DNA from: Propionibacterium sp.
GTDB lineage: Bacteria > Actinomycetota > Actinomycetes > Actinomycetales > Actinomycetaceae
Assembly (NCBI GenBank): GCA_030460725.1
Contig: JAKECL010000065.1
Span: 1 to 7,938 of the forward strand
Direction: 5' to 3'
Length of the DNA stretch: 7,938 nucleotides
Notes under the pieces: generated by a model
Database searches by the model: none
What the model was told of the DNA's origin: nothing
The model's input: the letters and a program-made list of their open reading frames with translations, nothing else
Position numbers and translations under genes: made by a program
In this document: positions 1 through 6,910 of the stretch, piece after piece
How the letters are laid out: each line of letters begins with the position of its first letter
Position numbering within the stretch: position 1 is the stretch's first letter

Positions 1-1
1 A

Positions 2-136
2 GCCCGCACTCCATACTCGGGGCGTCTGGGGTTGCTGCTGGGGGGGGGGGGTAGAGTGCTCCTGACCGAGGAGGACACTGGGCTGTGGGTGGGCGGCACG
101 GTCCGTACCGTCGTCCAGGGGAGCATCGACGCCTGA
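2..136 (+). CDS. PhzF-family epimerase/isomerase-like protein, C-terminal fragment (5' end outside window)
   Basis: The reading frame runs in from the left edge and ends at a TGA at 134-136, giving 44 visible residues. It contains PYSGRLGLLLGGGGRV, then VLLTEEDTGLWVGGTVRTVV, and ends GSIDA. This fits the C-terminal pattern I recall for PhzF-family proteins, in which an 'ARQG...GR.GRV' segment is followed by 'WVGG.V..V..G'. The two align without gaps. PhzF-like proteins are cytosolic isomerases with a duplicated diaminopimelate-epimerase fold. The family's catalytic glutamate lies near the N-terminus, outside the window, so activity cannot be judged and the substrate is unknown. The gene converges on adnB with 22 bp between stop codons. 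The normally mixed Gly-Arg-x-Gly part is here encoded by a pure G run. The assignment rests on a short C-terminal stretch and could be wrong; that it is coding is more secure than its family. Confidence 0.6.
   Translation, partial: ARTPYSGRLGLLLGGGGRVLLTEEDTGLWVGGTVRTVVQGSIDA
40..51. repeat. Homopolymer G12 tract inside the phzF-like reading frame
   Basis: Twelve consecutive G residues encode the third base of a Leu codon, three Gly codons and the first two bases of a fourth. At this length the downstream frame stays open to the TGA at 134-136 and aligns with the family pattern. A change of one or two bases would shift the frame and alter the last 30 or so residues. Tracts of this length are known to be prone to slippage in replication, and also to sequencing or assembly error. 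Confidence 0.9.
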
Positions 137-138
137 GC

Positions 139-168
139 CCGGGCCCGACTCTCTGTCCTCAGGCCCGG
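139..168. terminator. Possible bidirectional hairpin terminator between the phzF-like gene and adnB
   Basis: CCGGGCC at 139-145 is the exact reverse complement of GGCCCGG at 162-168, giving a 7-bp all-G/C stem with a 16-base loop. The right arm lies in the last codons of adnB and the loop contains its stop codon. It sits just after the phzF-like stop, between two converging genes, so it could act in both directions. There is no T-run on either side, which is common for hairpins in high-GC actinobacteria but also weakens the case. In sequence this rich in G and C such a stem can arise by chance. Confidence 0.4.
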
Positions 169-3100
169 CGCAGCGCCACCCCGACCGCGTCGTCCAGCAC
201 GCCACCGTTCCCGTCCCCGAGCATCCCCACCAAATCCTCCAGGGAGAACTCCGTGGGTCCCGCCAGGAAGGCGACGCGCGCCGCGACCTGTTCCTCTGGC
301 ACCCCGGTGCGGCGCGCCCACGCAAGCCGGTACAGGCGCAGCTGGGTCAGGTAGTAGCGCAGCACCGCAGGCTCCGTGACCTCAGACGGCACGCGACCCG
401 ACTTCCAGTCCACCACCGTGTCGCGTCCGCCGGCATCACGGAACACCGCGTCGATACGGCCCTGGACGGACACGCCCGCGATCTCGACCGCAAAGGGCTC
501 CTCAATGCCGACCGGCACGTGGGTGGCCAACAGTGACAGTCCCCGGAAGTGCTCCTGCATCGCTGCCAGCCGGATCCGCTCGCGCTCCGACAGGGTCTCC
601 TCACCGGGCACGGGCTCGTCCCAGAGTTCGCCGCTGGTCTGACGCAGCTGACGCTCGGCCCAGGCGTGGAAGATCGTGCCCAGGGCCGAGGCCTCCGAGG
701 GCTCCGCGGGCAGCGGTCTGCGCAGGTCCAGGGCGAATGCCTGGGGGTCCTCCAACAACCTGGACACACTGGTGGCGGGCAGACGCTCCGGCGTCACCAC
801 CACACTGCGGCTCTCCTCGCGCAGGGCCCGTTCCTCCAGCAGCGCCCGCACATCGCGCCCCAGGGGCTCCTCTTCCAGGGAGTCGAGCACCTGGTCCGTG
901 GTGAGCCCCAGGTCCTCCATCTCCAGGGCACGCGCCGCCACCCGCAGCGCGGAGGCACTCACAAGCTCCCGCGACCGTCCGGGCCTGCGAGGGAACTCTG
1001 CGGGCTCCGTGGCCCCTACGAGGGCGGCCGTGGTCTCCTCATCGGGTCGGGGCGCCACCGCCCGGGCCGGATCACTGCGGGTGAGGCCCGCCATGAGGGG
1101 CTCCATGAGATAGCGCGACGGCGGACGCAGGCTCTTCGCATGGTCGATCCAGGATCCCGTCATCAGCAGGTCCCGGCGTGCCCGGGTCAGGGCGACGTAG
1201 GCGAGGCGACGTTCCTCGCGTTCCATGTGGGCGCCCATCTCCTGGGCGTAGGCGCCTCCCACCCACTTGTTGAACGCTGCTTGGGGGGTCCGTCCCTCAC
1301 TGAGGTCGGGGAAGAAGGCAGGCAGTGAATCCGCGTCGCGACGCACGGGGTAGGGCAGCTCGTCGACCGTACCCAGCCACCCCTTGGAGGGCTGGGGTTC
1401 CTCCTGCCAGGTCCGCCCACCGCGGCCACTGTGCTTGGGGAAGATCCCGTCATCCATGGCGAAGACGGCCACGGCATCCCACTCCAGTCCCTTGGCGCCG
1501 TGGATGGTCATGATCTGCACGGCAGCCGGGTCGGGCTCGATGCTGGGGCCCGCCAGTCCGGACTCCTCCTCCTCGGCCACGGACAGCCAGGTGAGGAAAC
1601 CCCTCATGGTCGCCCCCTGGGCTGAGGCCTCGAAATCGGTGGCGACGTCGACGAAGGCGTCGAGGGACTCCCGTCCGGTGTTGAGCAGTGGGTCGGCGGT
1701 GACGTCCTCGGCCAGGCCCATGATCGAGATCGCGCGTTCCACCTGCTCCACGACCCCGCGTCCGCCACCTCTGCGTACGGCGCGCAGGCGCCGCCCCAGG
1801 ACACGGACGCGCCGGGCGGCGGCCTCGGTGAAGGCGGGCACGCCGGGGCGCGGCGACCACCCGGGCTCGGGCGGGGAGTCCACGGCATCGAGCAGCAGGG
1901 TCTCAGGGCGTTCCACCTCGCTGCCACGCCGCGCCAGCTTGCGCGACCACTCCCCCATGACCCGCAGATCTGCGGAGCCGAGGTCCAGGTTGGCGAGCAG
2001 GCGGACCACCCACGGTGAGTTCGTGACATCCACGCCGAGTTCCAGCGCGGCACGCAGGTCGGCGACCGCGGGCTGGTCGAGCAACCCGCCCAACCCGATG
2101 ACCTGGGTGGGAATGTCGCGTGCCCGCAGGGCGTCGTCCACGGCTTGGAAGTCACGTCGGCGCCTGCACAGGACCGCGGCACTGGCCATGCGCGACCCGA
2201 GGGGAACGCGGTGGGCCTGGATGAAGTCCGCCACGACCTCCACCTGTTCACCCCGGTCCAGGGTGTAGGCGACCTCGACGGAGCCCTCGCCTGCCTTGTC
2301 ACGCGCCCGCAGCACCGGGGAGACGGCGTGGACGGAGTGGGCACGCAGGGGTTCGGCCACCTTGTTGGCGACGTCGAGGACCTGGCGGTCATTGCGCCAC
2401 GAGGTCGACAGGCTCAATGTCTGGTCGGGGTCGGGCTCCCCGGTGGGTTGGAAGCGGGAGAGGAAGCCCTCCAGGGACGCAGCCGAGGCGCCTCGCCATC
2501 CGTAGATCGCCTGGTTCGGGTCCCCGACCGCCGTGACCGGGTGGTCGTGGAAGACACGGGAGAGCAGTTCCATCTGGACGACGGAGGTGTCCTGGAACTC
2601 GTCCAGGAGCACGGCGCGGTGGTCGCGTCGCAGCGTTTCGCACACATCCGGGGCCTCGGTGACGATGCGTGTGGCCAGGGAGAGCTGGTCGGAGAAGTCC
2701 AGGAATCCCGCGGCCCGCTTGCGGCGGTCGAACTCCGCGACCAGGTCCAACAGGGCCAGGCGCATGTCATTGGCTGCGATCGCGCCCGCCAGGTGCGAGG
2801 TCGGCTTGCCGATCTCTCGCAGGGAGGTCCCGAACCAGGTGAGTTCCTCCCGCGCCTGGTCCAGGGTGAGGTCGTGTTCCGCGACGTGCCCGGCCAGGGC
2901 GAGGCTGCGGTGGACCACGGTGGTGGGTGCGGCGTCCCCGGGCAGGTCGCCTCGCCAGGACTCCACGATGTCGGTCATCATCTGGACGGCCCCGGCCTGG
3001 CCGAGCATCCGGAAGTCGGGATCCACCCCGATGCGCAGGCCGTGCTCGGACACGATGCGCTCCGCGAAGGAGTTGTAGGTGAGGGACACGGGGTCCCCCG

Positions 3101-3467
3101 CTTCCGCAAGTCCTGGCAGGGAGTCGGCCAGGGATCCCAGCCGGGCGCGCAGGCGTGAGCCGAGTTCGGCGGCGGCCTTGCGGGTGAAGGTCAGTCCCAG
3201 GATGGACTCCGGGTCCATGCCTTCATGCGCGACCAGCCACAGGACGCGCATGGACATGGTCTCGGTCTTGCCTGATCCGGCGCCCGCGACCACCAGGACG
3301 GGGCGGGTGGGGTCCGCCTCGATGACCCGGACCTGTTCAGGCGTGGGAGTGTTGCCGTCCACGAGGTGGGCGATGCCCAGGGCGTCGGGGCGCACTGTGT
3401 GCGTACCCCCCACCTCTGGACGAGGCGTGTCTGCGTCCCCTGTGCCGGGGCGCGGTGCGTCAGTCAT
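159..3467 (-). CDS. adnB: AdnB: ATP-dependent helicase-nuclease subunit (lead UvrD-type motor plus RecB-type nuclease)
   Basis: This 1102-residue protein is the larger-motor subunit of the actinobacterial AdnAB DNA-end-resection complex, which does the job of RecBCD or AddAB. The UvrD-type motor motifs are in order and intact: TPEQ near 42; Walker A AGAGSGKT at 61-68 (Lys67); motif Ia LTFTRKAAAE at 92-101; Walker B LLDEFQDT at 287-294; motif III VGDPNQAIYGWRGA at 314-327; motif V TIHGAKGLEWD at 654-664; motif VI EERRLAYVALTRARR at 751-765. The C-terminal nuclease has GTIFH (His934), GRID (Asp1006), VVDWK (Asp1020, Lys1022) and the QxxxY pair Gln1042/Tyr1046. It has no cysteine cluster. In the mycobacterial enzyme the 3' tracking strand passes through the AdnB motor, and the AdnB nuclease cuts that strand. 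The ATG at 3467 was chosen because it forms an ATGA overlap with the adnA stop and has GGAGG 8 bases upstream. Opening the frame to 3605 would only add out-of-frame adnA sequence. Roughly the first 25 residues are Pro/Thr/Asp-rich and look disordered. Confidence 0.95.
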   Translation of the reverse strand: MTDAPRPGTGDADTPRPEVGGTHTVRPDALGIAHLVDGNTPTPEQVRVIEADPTRPVLVVAGAGSGKTETMSMRVLWLVAHEGMDPESILGLTFTRKAAAELGSRLRARLGSLADSLPGLAEAGDPVSLTYNSFAERIVSEHGLRIGVDPDFRMLGQAGAVQMMTDIVESWRGDLPGDAAPTTVVHRSLALAGHVAEHDLTLDQAREELTWFGTSLREIGKPTSHLAGAIAANDMRLALLDLVAEFDRRKRAAGFLDFSDQLSLATRIVTEAPDVCETLRRDHRAVLLDEFQDTSVVQMELLSRVFHDHPVTAVGDPNQAIYGWRGASAASLEGFLSRFQPTGEPDPDQTLSLSTSWRNDRQVLDVANKVAEPLRAHSVHAVSPVLRARDKAGEGSVEVAYTLDRGEQVEVVADFIQAHRVPLGSRMASAAVLCRRRRDFQAVDDALRARDIPTQVIGLGGLLDQPAVADLRAALELGVDVTNSPWVVRLLANLDLGSADLRVMGEWSRKLARRGSEVERPETLLLDAVDSPPEPGWSPRPGVPAFTEAAARRVRVLGRRLRAVRRGGGRGVVEQVERAISIMGLAEDVTADPLLNTGRESLDAFVDVATDFEASAQGATMRGFLTWLSVAEEEESGLAGPSIEPDPAAVQIMTIHGAKGLEWDAVAVFAMDDGIFPKHSGRGGRTWQEEPQPSKGWLGTVDELPYPVRRDADSLPAFFPDLSEGRTPQAAFNKWVGGAYAQEMGAHMEREERRLAYVALTRARRDLLMTGSWIDHAKSLRPPSRYLMEPLMAGLTRSDPARAVAPRPDEETTAALVGATEPAEFPRRPGRSRELVSASALRVAARALEMEDLGLTTDQVLDSLEEEPLGRDVRALLEERALREESRSVVVTPERLPATSVSRLLEDPQAFALDLRRPLPAEPSEASALGTIFHAWAERQLRQTSGELWDEPVPGEETLSERERIRLAAMQEHFRGLSLLATHVPVGIEEPFAVEIAGVSVQGRIDAVFRDAGGRDTVVDWKSGRVPSEVTEPAVLRYYLTQLRLYRLAWARRTGVPEEQVAARVAFLAGPTEFSLEDLVGMLGDGNGGVLDDAVGVALRRA

Positions 3468-6400
3468 GCGAGGGTCCTCCGTCCCTGGTCCATGGCGGGG
3501 CAGCTGCGTCGGAAGGGGCAGTAGCGGCAGGCCTCCTCTGAGGGCGTGGCACGGAAGGAGCCTGCACGCATGGTGCCGGCCAGGGCCTCCAGGTCGCTCC
3601 TCCACCGTTCCAGGCGTTCCCCCTCCAGGGGAGTCTGGAGACGCTCCTCGACCTTCCCATTGCCCAGGAACACCAGGCGCGCCCCGGCCACCGCCTGCCC
3701 CTGGGCGAGCAGGGCGACCTGGTAGGTGGCCAGCTGGGGGTGTTCCTCACCACCCGCCTTCGTGACCGAGGGCTTCCCGGTCTTCAGGTCCACGATGCGT
3801 ACCCCACCATCCACCGTCTCCAGGCGGTCGATGGAGCCGGTGATGACAAGGCCTCCGACCGCTGCCCGCACAGGTACCTCGGCCCCGACCTCGCCGGGGA
3901 CCCCCTCCAGGTAGGTGGCCAGCGCCCGCACGACGGCCTCCGCATGCTCCTTCTCGCGGCGCCCCACCCAGGTTGAGGGGTCATGGCCCAGTCCCTCCCA
4001 CGCCTGGTCAAGTTCTTCGAGCATGACGTCGAGGGGACCGTGGGGATGACGCTGGGCGATCGCGTGGACCAGGGTCCCCAGCTGCTGGGCACCACCCGAG
4101 GCGGGCGACCCACCGGCCGAGGCCAGGAACCACTTGAGGGCGCACTCCCGGGCGGACTGGACCTTGGAGGGCGAGACGAAGACCGGCCCCTCCCCGAGGA
4201 CGGGCTCCTGGGTGGAGAGTCCTCCCGCACCTGTCCACCCCGCGGGATCGGCCTGACGCACGCCCTCCCGCCCCAGCAGCGCCAGCAGTGTGGTCGCCGC
4301 CTCGCGCGCCGCACTGCGCTCGGGTTGTGCGGCCAGGTGGCGCAGCCGCCCGACCTGCCCGGGCAGGTCCAGTGTGGGCGGGATCCGCTCCAGGGGGATC
4401 TCCCCCTCGACGAGGGCGACACGGGCGTGACGCGCCACGAGGTCCAGGAACTGGGAGGGCGCCTGTTGTTCGGTGCGCACGGCCGCGACGTGGAGCACCC
4501 GGCGTGAACGGGTCAGCGATGCAGCCAGGAGCCGGGTCTCATCGTCGAGCACCACGCGACGTGCCGAGCGGGGATCGTCCAGGAGCACCTCCTGGCCCTG
4601 ACTGTCGGTCCCGACGCGGCCGGCTCCCAGGTCGGCCAGCAGGTCCGCGCGCAGCACCCGGTCACGCAGACGCAGGTTCGGCCATCGTCCGTCCTGGAGT
4701 CCCAGCACGGCCACGACCTCCCACTCGCGCCCCATGGCCTGGGCCGGGGTGAGCACGTCGACACCGGGGGGCCGGATGCCCATGCGGGTGAGCGTGTCGG
4801 TGGGGACGTCATCGGCCAGGAGCTGCAGGCAGAACTCCCGGGCACTGCCCGCCGGATTGCGCTGCTCCCACACGTCGGCCACGCGGAAGAGTGCGAGGAG
4901 TGCATCGAGTTGGTCGTCGTACCACTCGGCGTCCCAGTCGTGTGCCAGGGCGCCCTCGCGCCACTCCTCGGCGAGACCTGAGGCCTCCCACAGCGCCCAC
5001 AGTGCCGCACGGGGCCGTCCTGTCCCGGGTCCGCGCCCGACCTTCCACATCCTCCCCGCCCGGACGAGGGCGGCGCGCAGTTCCTCATCCGCGCAGGTCT
5101 CCACCAGCTCCGGCTCCTCCAGGAGGGAGAGCACATCATGGCGTGCCTCCACCACATCGGGTGCGTCCTCCTCGTCGTCGTCCTCCCCGGAGGCGACAAC
5201 CTGGGAGTTCAGGGAGCGCAGCAGGCGGTGGACATCCAGGGCATCGGCGCGCACGAAGGGTGAGTCCAGCAGACGGCTGCCCAGTTCCAGGTCGCCCCTG
5301 CGTCCATCGGCATCTCCCTGGGCACCTGCCGCGCGCGGCGGGCGAGGGCCGTGCGGCGAACCCGCATCGGCGCTCACACCGCCAGCACGGGCCGCGGAGG
5401 CGTGCCCGTGCGTCTCCTCCTGGGCGAGCCCGACCTGGCCTGCCACGAGTTCCAGGAGCGTGCGGGTGACCGGTTCTGCGGAGAAGGTGAGGGCCCGGCG
5501 CCGCCCCGCGACGGGCACGCCCCCGCGGCGCAGCTGGCGGCGGACCTCGGCGACATCGCCGGATGAGCGCACGATGACGACCTGGTCCTGCCAGGGCACA
5601 TCCTCGTGGAGGTGGTGGGCCCGCAGGTGATGGGCCGTGATCGCCCCCATCTGGGCCTCGGAGGCCGCGAGGTGGACCCAGAGGTCTGACTCACTCCCCC
5701 GGTGCCCACCGCCGGCCTCACCAGCCGGGTCCTGACCGGCGTCGGCCTGAGCGGCGTCGCGCGCCTCCGCCGCGTCGCCTCCCGGCCCCGCGCCGAGTGT
5801 CCCGACACGGCGACGATGCACGGATCCCGTCGTGGAGATCCTGGAAGTGACATCGCGGGCAAGCTCGCGCAACAGCCCGGTCCCCCGGTGCACGGCCCCC
5901 AGTTCCAGCACAGGAGCCCCCAGGCGCTCTGCGAGACGTCCGTCCAGATGCGGCTCTCCACCCCGGTAGGCGGCCACCGCCACATCCGGATCTGCGAACG
6001 CGACGACACGCACCCCGCGTGCGGCCATGGCGGCCAGGAGCTCCACCGTCGATGCCGTGCAGTCCTGCAGGTCGTCCACCACCACGACATCGGGCAGCGG
6101 AGCCTCGGCGGTGACCACCTGAGCGGGTGCCTCCGTCTCCCAGCGCAGCACCAGATCCGCCGCAATGCGCTGGATACGTGAGGTGTCCACCGTCATGGCG
6201 CCACGTGTGGTGACGGCGAACCCGGGGTCGCCCTCGTACATGGCCAGGAGCGCACCCGCGGAGACCCACTCGGGGTGGGCGAAGCGCCTGCCGAGTTCCG
6301 CGAGCGCCGCCCCGTCGATCCCGGCCTCACCGGCGCGGGCGAAGAGGTTGCGGACCTCCATGCGGAAGGCGGGCATGGCGCGCATCGCCGCGGGCATGGC

Positions 6401-6829
6401 CTCCGGCCAGTCAATGCCGCCGCGGTCCAGGAGGTCCGCGATGAGCTGGTCCTCCTGCGCGCCGGTCACCAGTTCGACGGGCCCGAGTGGGTCCCCGCGC
6501 CCGATCCTCCAGGTGGAGACGACCAGGTAGGCAAAGGCGGCGGGGGTGCGCACGGGACGCACGGCCTCGGGCAGCAGGGCCTGGACCCTGGTCTCCAGGG
6601 CATCCACCCGCGAGCGGTCCGGCGCCCACACGAGCACCGACTCCCCACGCGCGCGACACCGCGCGGCAACCATGAGCGCACAGGTCGTCCTGCCCGACCC
6701 CGGTGCCCCGCGCACGACCACGCTGTGCTGCGCGGCATGCTGGCACACGGCCGCCTGCTCGGCGTCGGGCGGGGGCAGGACGCCGAGGTCGGGGTCCGTT
6801 CCCGCGACCTCCACTCGGATTTCGCTCAT
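3464..6829 (-). CDS. adnA: AdnA: ATP-dependent helicase-nuclease subunit with degenerate motor, RecB-type nuclease and Fe-S cluster
   Basis: This 1121-residue protein is the partner of AdnB. The N-terminal UvrD-like motor is recognisable but eroded. Walker A is GAPGSGRTT at 41-49, with Arg47 in place of the invariant Lys. Walker B is VVDDLQD at 250-256, with Asp253 where Glu is usual. Motif III is ADPDVAVAAYRG at 279-290 and lacks the usual Gln. Motif V is AMGREWE near 698-704, and motif VI is LTRSRR at 772-777. The nuclease is complete: GTLVH (His922), GSIDR (Asp1001), VDLK (Asp1014, Lys1016), Gln1032/Tyr1036. Cys896 plus Cys1101, Cys1104 and Cys1110 (CxxCxxxxxC) match the AddB/AdnA iron-sulfur nuclease fold. 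In the mycobacterial complex this subunit cuts the 5' strand and its cluster lies at the fork. Low-complexity stretches at about 342-380 and 471-513, and an acidic one at 548-555, interrupt the conserved blocks. The protein is longer than mycobacterial AdnA. The ATG at 6829 has GGTGGGAG upstream; the longer frame to 7018 would overlap the divergent DUF3107 gene. Confidence 0.93.
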   Translation of the reverse strand: MSEIRVEVAGTDPDLGVLPPPDAEQAAVCQHAAQHSVVVRGAPGSGRTTCALMVAARCRARGESVLVWAPDRSRVDALETRVQALLPEAVRPVRTPAAFAYLVVSTWRIGRGDPLGPVELVTGAQEDQLIADLLDRGGIDWPEAMPAAMRAMPAFRMEVRNLFARAGEAGIDGAALAELGRRFAHPEWVSAGALLAMYEGDPGFAVTTRGAMTVDTSRIQRIAADLVLRWETEAPAQVVTAEAPLPDVVVVDDLQDCTASTVELLAAMAARGVRVVAFADPDVAVAAYRGGEPHLDGRLAERLGAPVLELGAVHRGTGLLRELARDVTSRISTTGSVHRRRVGTLGAGPGGDAAEARDAAQADAGQDPAGEAGGGHRGSESDLWVHLAASEAQMGAITAHHLRAHHLHEDVPWQDQVVIVRSSGDVAEVRRQLRRGGVPVAGRRRALTFSAEPVTRTLLELVAGQVGLAQEETHGHASAARAGGVSADAGSPHGPRPPRAAGAQGDADGRRGDLELGSRLLDSPFVRADALDVHRLLRSLNSQVVASGEDDDEEDAPDVVEARHDVLSLLEEPELVETCADEELRAALVRAGRMWKVGRGPGTGRPRAALWALWEASGLAEEWREGALAHDWDAEWYDDQLDALLALFRVADVWEQRNPAGSAREFCLQLLADDVPTDTLTRMGIRPPGVDVLTPAQAMGREWEVVAVLGLQDGRWPNLRLRDRVLRADLLADLGAGRVGTDSQGQEVLLDDPRSARRVVLDDETRLLAASLTRSRRVLHVAAVRTEQQAPSQFLDLVARHARVALVEGEIPLERIPPTLDLPGQVGRLRHLAAQPERSAAREAATTLLALLGREGVRQADPAGWTGAGGLSTQEPVLGEGPVFVSPSKVQSARECALKWFLASAGGSPASGGAQQLGTLVHAIAQRHPHGPLDVMLEELDQAWEGLGHDPSTWVGRREKEHAEAVVRALATYLEGVPGEVGAEVPVRAAVGGLVITGSIDRLETVDGGVRIVDLKTGKPSVTKAGGEEHPQLATYQVALLAQGQAVAGARLVFLGNGKVEERLQTPLEGERLERWRSDLEALAGTMRAGSFRATPSEEACRYCPFRRSCPAMDQGRRTLA
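3476..3480 (-). promoter_or_regulatory. Ribosome binding site of adnB, inside the adnA 3' end
   Basis: On the minus strand GGAGG is followed by eight bases (ACCCTCGC) and then the ATG at 3467. It lies within the last codons of adnA, and the start codon overlaps the adnA stop as ATGA. This supports translational coupling and settles the adnB start against the longer open frame. Confidence 0.8.
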
Positions 6830-6838
6830 GACTGAATG

Positions 6839-6846
6839 CTCCCACC
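6839..6846 (-). promoter_or_regulatory. Ribosome binding site of adnA
   Basis: The minus strand reads GGTGGGAG, then nine bases, then the ATG at 6829. It is an imperfect but well-placed Shine-Dalgarno match and supports this start over the in-frame upstream ATG at 7018. I see no convincing -10/-35 pair for adnA in the 81-bp divergent gap. Confidence 0.6.
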
Positions 6847-6868
6847 CGGCGTGTGCACCTGCGGCCCG

Positions 6869-6874
6869 TAGCAT
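6869..6874 (+). promoter_or_regulatory. Candidate -10 element for the DUF3107 gene
   Basis: TAGCAT fits the actinobacterial housekeeping -10 pattern TANNNT. It sits 36 bases before the ATG at 6911, so a start about seven bases after it would give a leader of roughly 30 nt that includes the ribosome binding site. No good -35 match is visible at 16-18 bp upstream, as is often the case in actinobacteria. The gap is shared with the divergent adnA gene. Confidence 0.45.
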
Positions 6875-6900
6875 GGGAGCAGACAGATCCGAACCCTCAG

Positions 6901-6905
6901 AGGAG
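6901..6905 (+). promoter_or_regulatory. Ribosome binding site of the DUF3107 gene
   Basis: AGGAG, within AGAGGAG, is followed by five bases (CCACC) and the ATG at 6911. It is a strong, close Shine-Dalgarno match. Confidence 0.8.
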
Positions 6906-6910
6906 CCACC

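Noticed and set aside
85..354. An 89-codon plus-strand open frame across the phzF-like and adnB 3' ends.
   Set aside because: It overlaps two better-supported genes in the wrong frame and its product is low-complexity Arg/Ser/Pro.
1384..2268. A 294-codon plus-strand open frame, with a similar one at 549-1328.
   Set aside because: Both are Ser/Arg/Thr-rich shadows of adnB without domains or convincing ribosome binding sites.
2145..3158. A 337-codon open frame on the plus strand inside adnB.
   Set aside because: It is antisense to the AdnB motor domain, whose motifs are intact. The translation is Gly/Val/Arg-rich with no recognisable family, as expected for an antisense frame in GC-rich codon-biased DNA.
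3464..3467. Possible frameshift joining adnA and adnB into one polyprotein.
   Set aside because: The ATGA overlap is a standard coupled stop/start. Each product begins and ends where its family does, and there is no slippery sequence next to it.
3468..3605. N-terminal extension of adnB by 46 residues.
   Set aside because: The extra residues are out-of-frame adnA nuclease sequence with no homology to AdnB, while the ATG at 3467 has GGAGG at 8 bases and an ATGA overlap.
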